Source: Paracoccaceae bacterium
GTDB lineage: Bacteria > Pseudomonadota > Alphaproteobacteria > Rhodobacterales > Rhodobacteraceae
Length of the DNA stretch: 7,903 bases
Direction: 5' to 3'
Assembly (NCBI GenBank): GCA_007121115.1
Contig: SKMI01000150.1
Span: 1-7,903, forward strand
Shown here: positions 6,611-7,903 of the stretch, piece after piece
How positions within the stretch are numbered: position 1 is the stretch's first letter
Layout of the letters: each line of letters opens with the position of its first letter
Made by a program: the position numbers and the translations under genes
Notes under the pieces: model-generated
Told to the model about the DNA's origin: nothing
Database searches by the model: none
What the model saw: the letters and a program-made list of their open reading frames with translations, nothing else

Positions 6611-6665
6611 ACCGTCAACAGCGGCGTCCCGGCCTCCACCCCCGGAACCCACCGAAACCTTCGTG

Positions 6666-6687
6666 ACGGGCCGCGGGCCCGTTTTTT
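6666..6687 (+). terminator. Intrinsic terminator in the rimP leader (possible attenuator)
   Basis: ACGGGCC at 6666-6672 pairs with GGCCCGT at 6676-6682 around a GCG loop, giving a perfect 7-bp GC-rich stem that runs into six T (6682-6687). This is a textbook Rho-independent terminator. It ends only about 17 bases before the rimP ATG and just before the ribosome binding site. It can serve as the terminator of the upstream acetyltransferase gene, but any transcript from the candidate promoter at 6582-6610 must also pass through it, which makes attenuation of rimP-nusA likely. Confidence 0.8.
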
Positions 6688-6693
6688 CGTTTT

Positions 6694-6699
6694 GGAGGA
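6694..6699 (+). promoter_or_regulatory. Ribosome binding site of rimP
   Basis: GGAGGA lies five bases before the ATG at 6705, near-perfect anti-16S complementarity. It settles the start over the in-frame ATG at 6510, which would lie inside the acetyltransferase gene. It follows the terminator T run by only six bases, so hairpin folding and ribosome loading may interfere. Confidence 0.8.
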
Positions 6700-6704
6700 C
6701 ACGC

Positions 6705-7304
6705 ATGTCCGACCTCATCGCCAAGACCGCCATCGACAAGCGCCTCGCCGGGATCATCGCCCCGGTGATCGAGGGCATGGGTTTCGAACTTGTGCGCCTG
6801 CGGCTCATGGCGGGCAAGACGCGCACATTGCAGATCATGGCCGAACGCCCCGAGGGCGGGATCGAGATCGACGATTGCGCGCAAATCTCCACCGCCGTCT
6901 CGGCGGTCCTCGATGTCGAGGACCCGCTGGAGGACGCCTACACGCTGGAAGTTTCCAGCCCCGGTATCGACCGCCCCCTGACCCGATTGAAGGATTTCGA
7001 CGTCTGGGACGGCTACGAGGCACGGCTGGAAACCGAGGAACTGATCGACGGGCGTCGCCGCTTCAAGGGCCGGCTTGCCGGGACCGAAGGCGACGAGGTG
7101 CTGATCGCCATCGAACAGGGCACTGATACCGTCACCATCGGGCTGAAATTCGACTGGCTGTCGGACGCCAAGCTGATCCTGACCGATGACCTGATCGCCG
7201 AGATGCTGCGCGCACGCAAAGCCGCCGGCACCTTCAACGAGGCCGATTTCGACGAAATCGACACTTCCGAAACCGCAACCGATACCGCTTCCCATCAGGA
7301 GTGA
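6705..7304 (+). CDS. rimP: Ribosome maturation factor RimP
   Basis: RimP binds the free 30S subunit and helps assembly of its central and head regions, including S12 and S19 placement, in the cytoplasm. The product is 199 residues, longer than the roughly 150 of E. coli RimP but normal for alphaproteobacteria because of a C-terminal extension. The N-terminal alpha/beta domain covers about 10-90 and contains GMGFELV near 24-30 and the family signature SSPGIDRPL at 84-92. The C-terminal Sm-like beta-barrel domain covers about 95-165, with FKGRLAG at 120-126. The tail from about 170 is acidic and probably disordered. It is followed after six bases by nusA, the classic conserved pairing, and the two are surely cotranscribed. 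Confidence 0.96.
   Translation: MSDLIAKTAIDKRLAGIIAPVIEGMGFELVRLRLMAGKTRTLQIMAERPEGGIEIDDCAQISTAVSAVLDVEDPLEDAYTLEVSSPGIDRPLTRLKDFDVWDGYEARLETEELIDGRRRFKGRLAGTEGDEVLIAIEQGTDTVTIGLKFDWLSDAKLILTDDLIAEMLRARKAAGTFNEADFDEIDTSETATDTASHQE
7297..7301 (+). promoter_or_regulatory. Ribosome binding site of nusA
   Basis: AGGAG lies within the last codons of rimP and immediately before its TGA, nine bases ahead of the nusA ATG at 7311. The overlap of the site with the rimP 3' end fits coupled translation of the two genes. Confidence 0.65.
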
Positions 7305-7310
7305 GACCCC

Positions 7311-7903
7311 ATGGCCATTACCAGCGCCAACCAGCTTGAATTGTTGCAGACCGCCGAGGCTGTCGCCCGCGAGAAGATGATCGACCCCGATCTGGTGGTC
7401 CAGGCGATGGAAGAGAGCCTCGCCCGCGCGGCCAAGTCGCGCTACGGCGCCGACATGGACATCCGGGTGGCCATCGACCGCAAGACCGGGCGCGCCACCT
7501 TTACCCGCGTGCGCACCGTGGTCGCTGACGAGGAGCTGGAAAACTACCACGCCGAACTGACCGTGGAGCAGGCGAAACAGTATCTGGACGACCCTCAGAT
7601 CGGCGATGAAATCCGCGACGAGGTGCCGCCCGTGGAACTGGGCCGTATCGCCGCGCAATCGGCCAAGCAGGTGATCCTGCAGAAGGTCCGCGAGGCCGAG
7701 CGCGACCGCCAGTACGAGGAATTCCACGACCGCGTGGGCACCATCATCAACGGGCTGGTCAAGCGCGAGGAATACGGCAACGTCATCGTCGACATCGGCC
7801 GCGGCGAGGGCATCCTGCGCCGCAACGAGAAGATCGGCCGCGAGGCCTATCGCAACGGCGACCGCATCCGCTGCTACATCAAGGATGTGCGGCGCGAGAC
7901 GCG
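7311..7903 (+). CDS. nusA: Transcription termination/antitermination factor NusA (N-terminal part)
   Basis: NusA binds RNA polymerase and modulates pausing, intrinsic termination and antitermination. Only the first 197 codons are present; the gene runs off the right edge and would be about 500-550 residues in full. Residues 1-130 form the polymerase-binding N-terminal domain, with AMEESLARAAKSRYG at 32-46 and the signature GRIAAQSAKQVILQK at 111-125. The S1 RNA-binding domain starts at about 140 (GTIINGLVKREEYGNVIVD at 143-161) and is not complete; both KH domains lie outside. The start is the ATG at 7311, six bases after rimP, with AGGAG upstream. Because NusA affects termination, the terminator in the leader of its own operon is a natural site for feedback. 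Confidence 0.96.
   Translation, partial: MAITSANQLELLQTAEAVAREKMIDPDLVVQAMEESLARAAKSRYGADMDIRVAIDRKTGRATFTRVRTVVADEELENYHAELTVEQAKQYLDDPQIGDEIRDEVPPVELGRIAAQSAKQVILQKVREAERDRQYEEFHDRVGTIINGLVKREEYGNVIVDIGRGEGILRRNEKIGREAYRNGDRIRCYIKDVRRET

Noticed and set aside
6615..7727. A 370-codon minus-strand frame opposite rimP and nusA
   Set aside because: It is fully antisense to two highly conserved genes, has no ribosome binding site I can see, and encodes no recognisable domain.

Overview
The window looks like chromosome from a high-GC alphaproteobacterium, most likely Rhodobacterales (Roseobacter/Rhodobacter group). I base this on the rimP-nusA order, the protein sequence style, the GC-rich codon use, and a perfect CtrA-type box (TTAA-N7-TTAAC). 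No database search was possible, so the lineage is inferred.

Left block (1-3956, plus strand). An AT-richer control region carries a CtrA-like site. It precedes three tightly packed genes: a small membrane-anchored or exported protein of unknown function with a TPR-like middle, a PPP-family metallophosphatase (GDxHG / GDxVDRG / GNHE), and a 714-residue Wzc/ExoP-type bacterial tyrosine kinase (BY-kinase) that also carries the polysaccharide co-polymerase domain. A 31-codon frame overlaps both the stop of gene 1 and the proposed start of the phosphatase. I read this block as a probable exopolysaccharide-control operon in which kinase and phosphatase may act against each other. No glycosyltransferase, flippase or polymerase lies in the window, and the kinase is the last gene of the run.

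Middle block (3957-6054). A 160-base convergent gap with GC-rich hairpins separates the kinase from a minus-strand KefB/KefC-like cation:proton antiporter (CPA2 membrane domain plus a TrkA-N Rossmann domain). The antiporter starts at a GTG with a good ribosome binding site.

Right block (6015-7903, plus strand). A YhbS-like GNAT acetyltransferase has its own candidate promoter and a leader hairpin. It is followed by the conserved rimP-nusA operon for 30S maturation and transcription elongation. Just before rimP there is a candidate promoter and, inside the leader, a textbook intrinsic terminator (7-bp GC stem and six T), which suggests attenuation. nusA runs off the right edge.

No gene-free stretch exceeds 300 bases. 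I see no tRNA, rRNA, CRISPR array, insertion sequence, or sign of recent transfer. The parts most worth following up are the CtrA-box / phosphatase / tyrosine-kinase unit and the rimP leader attenuator.
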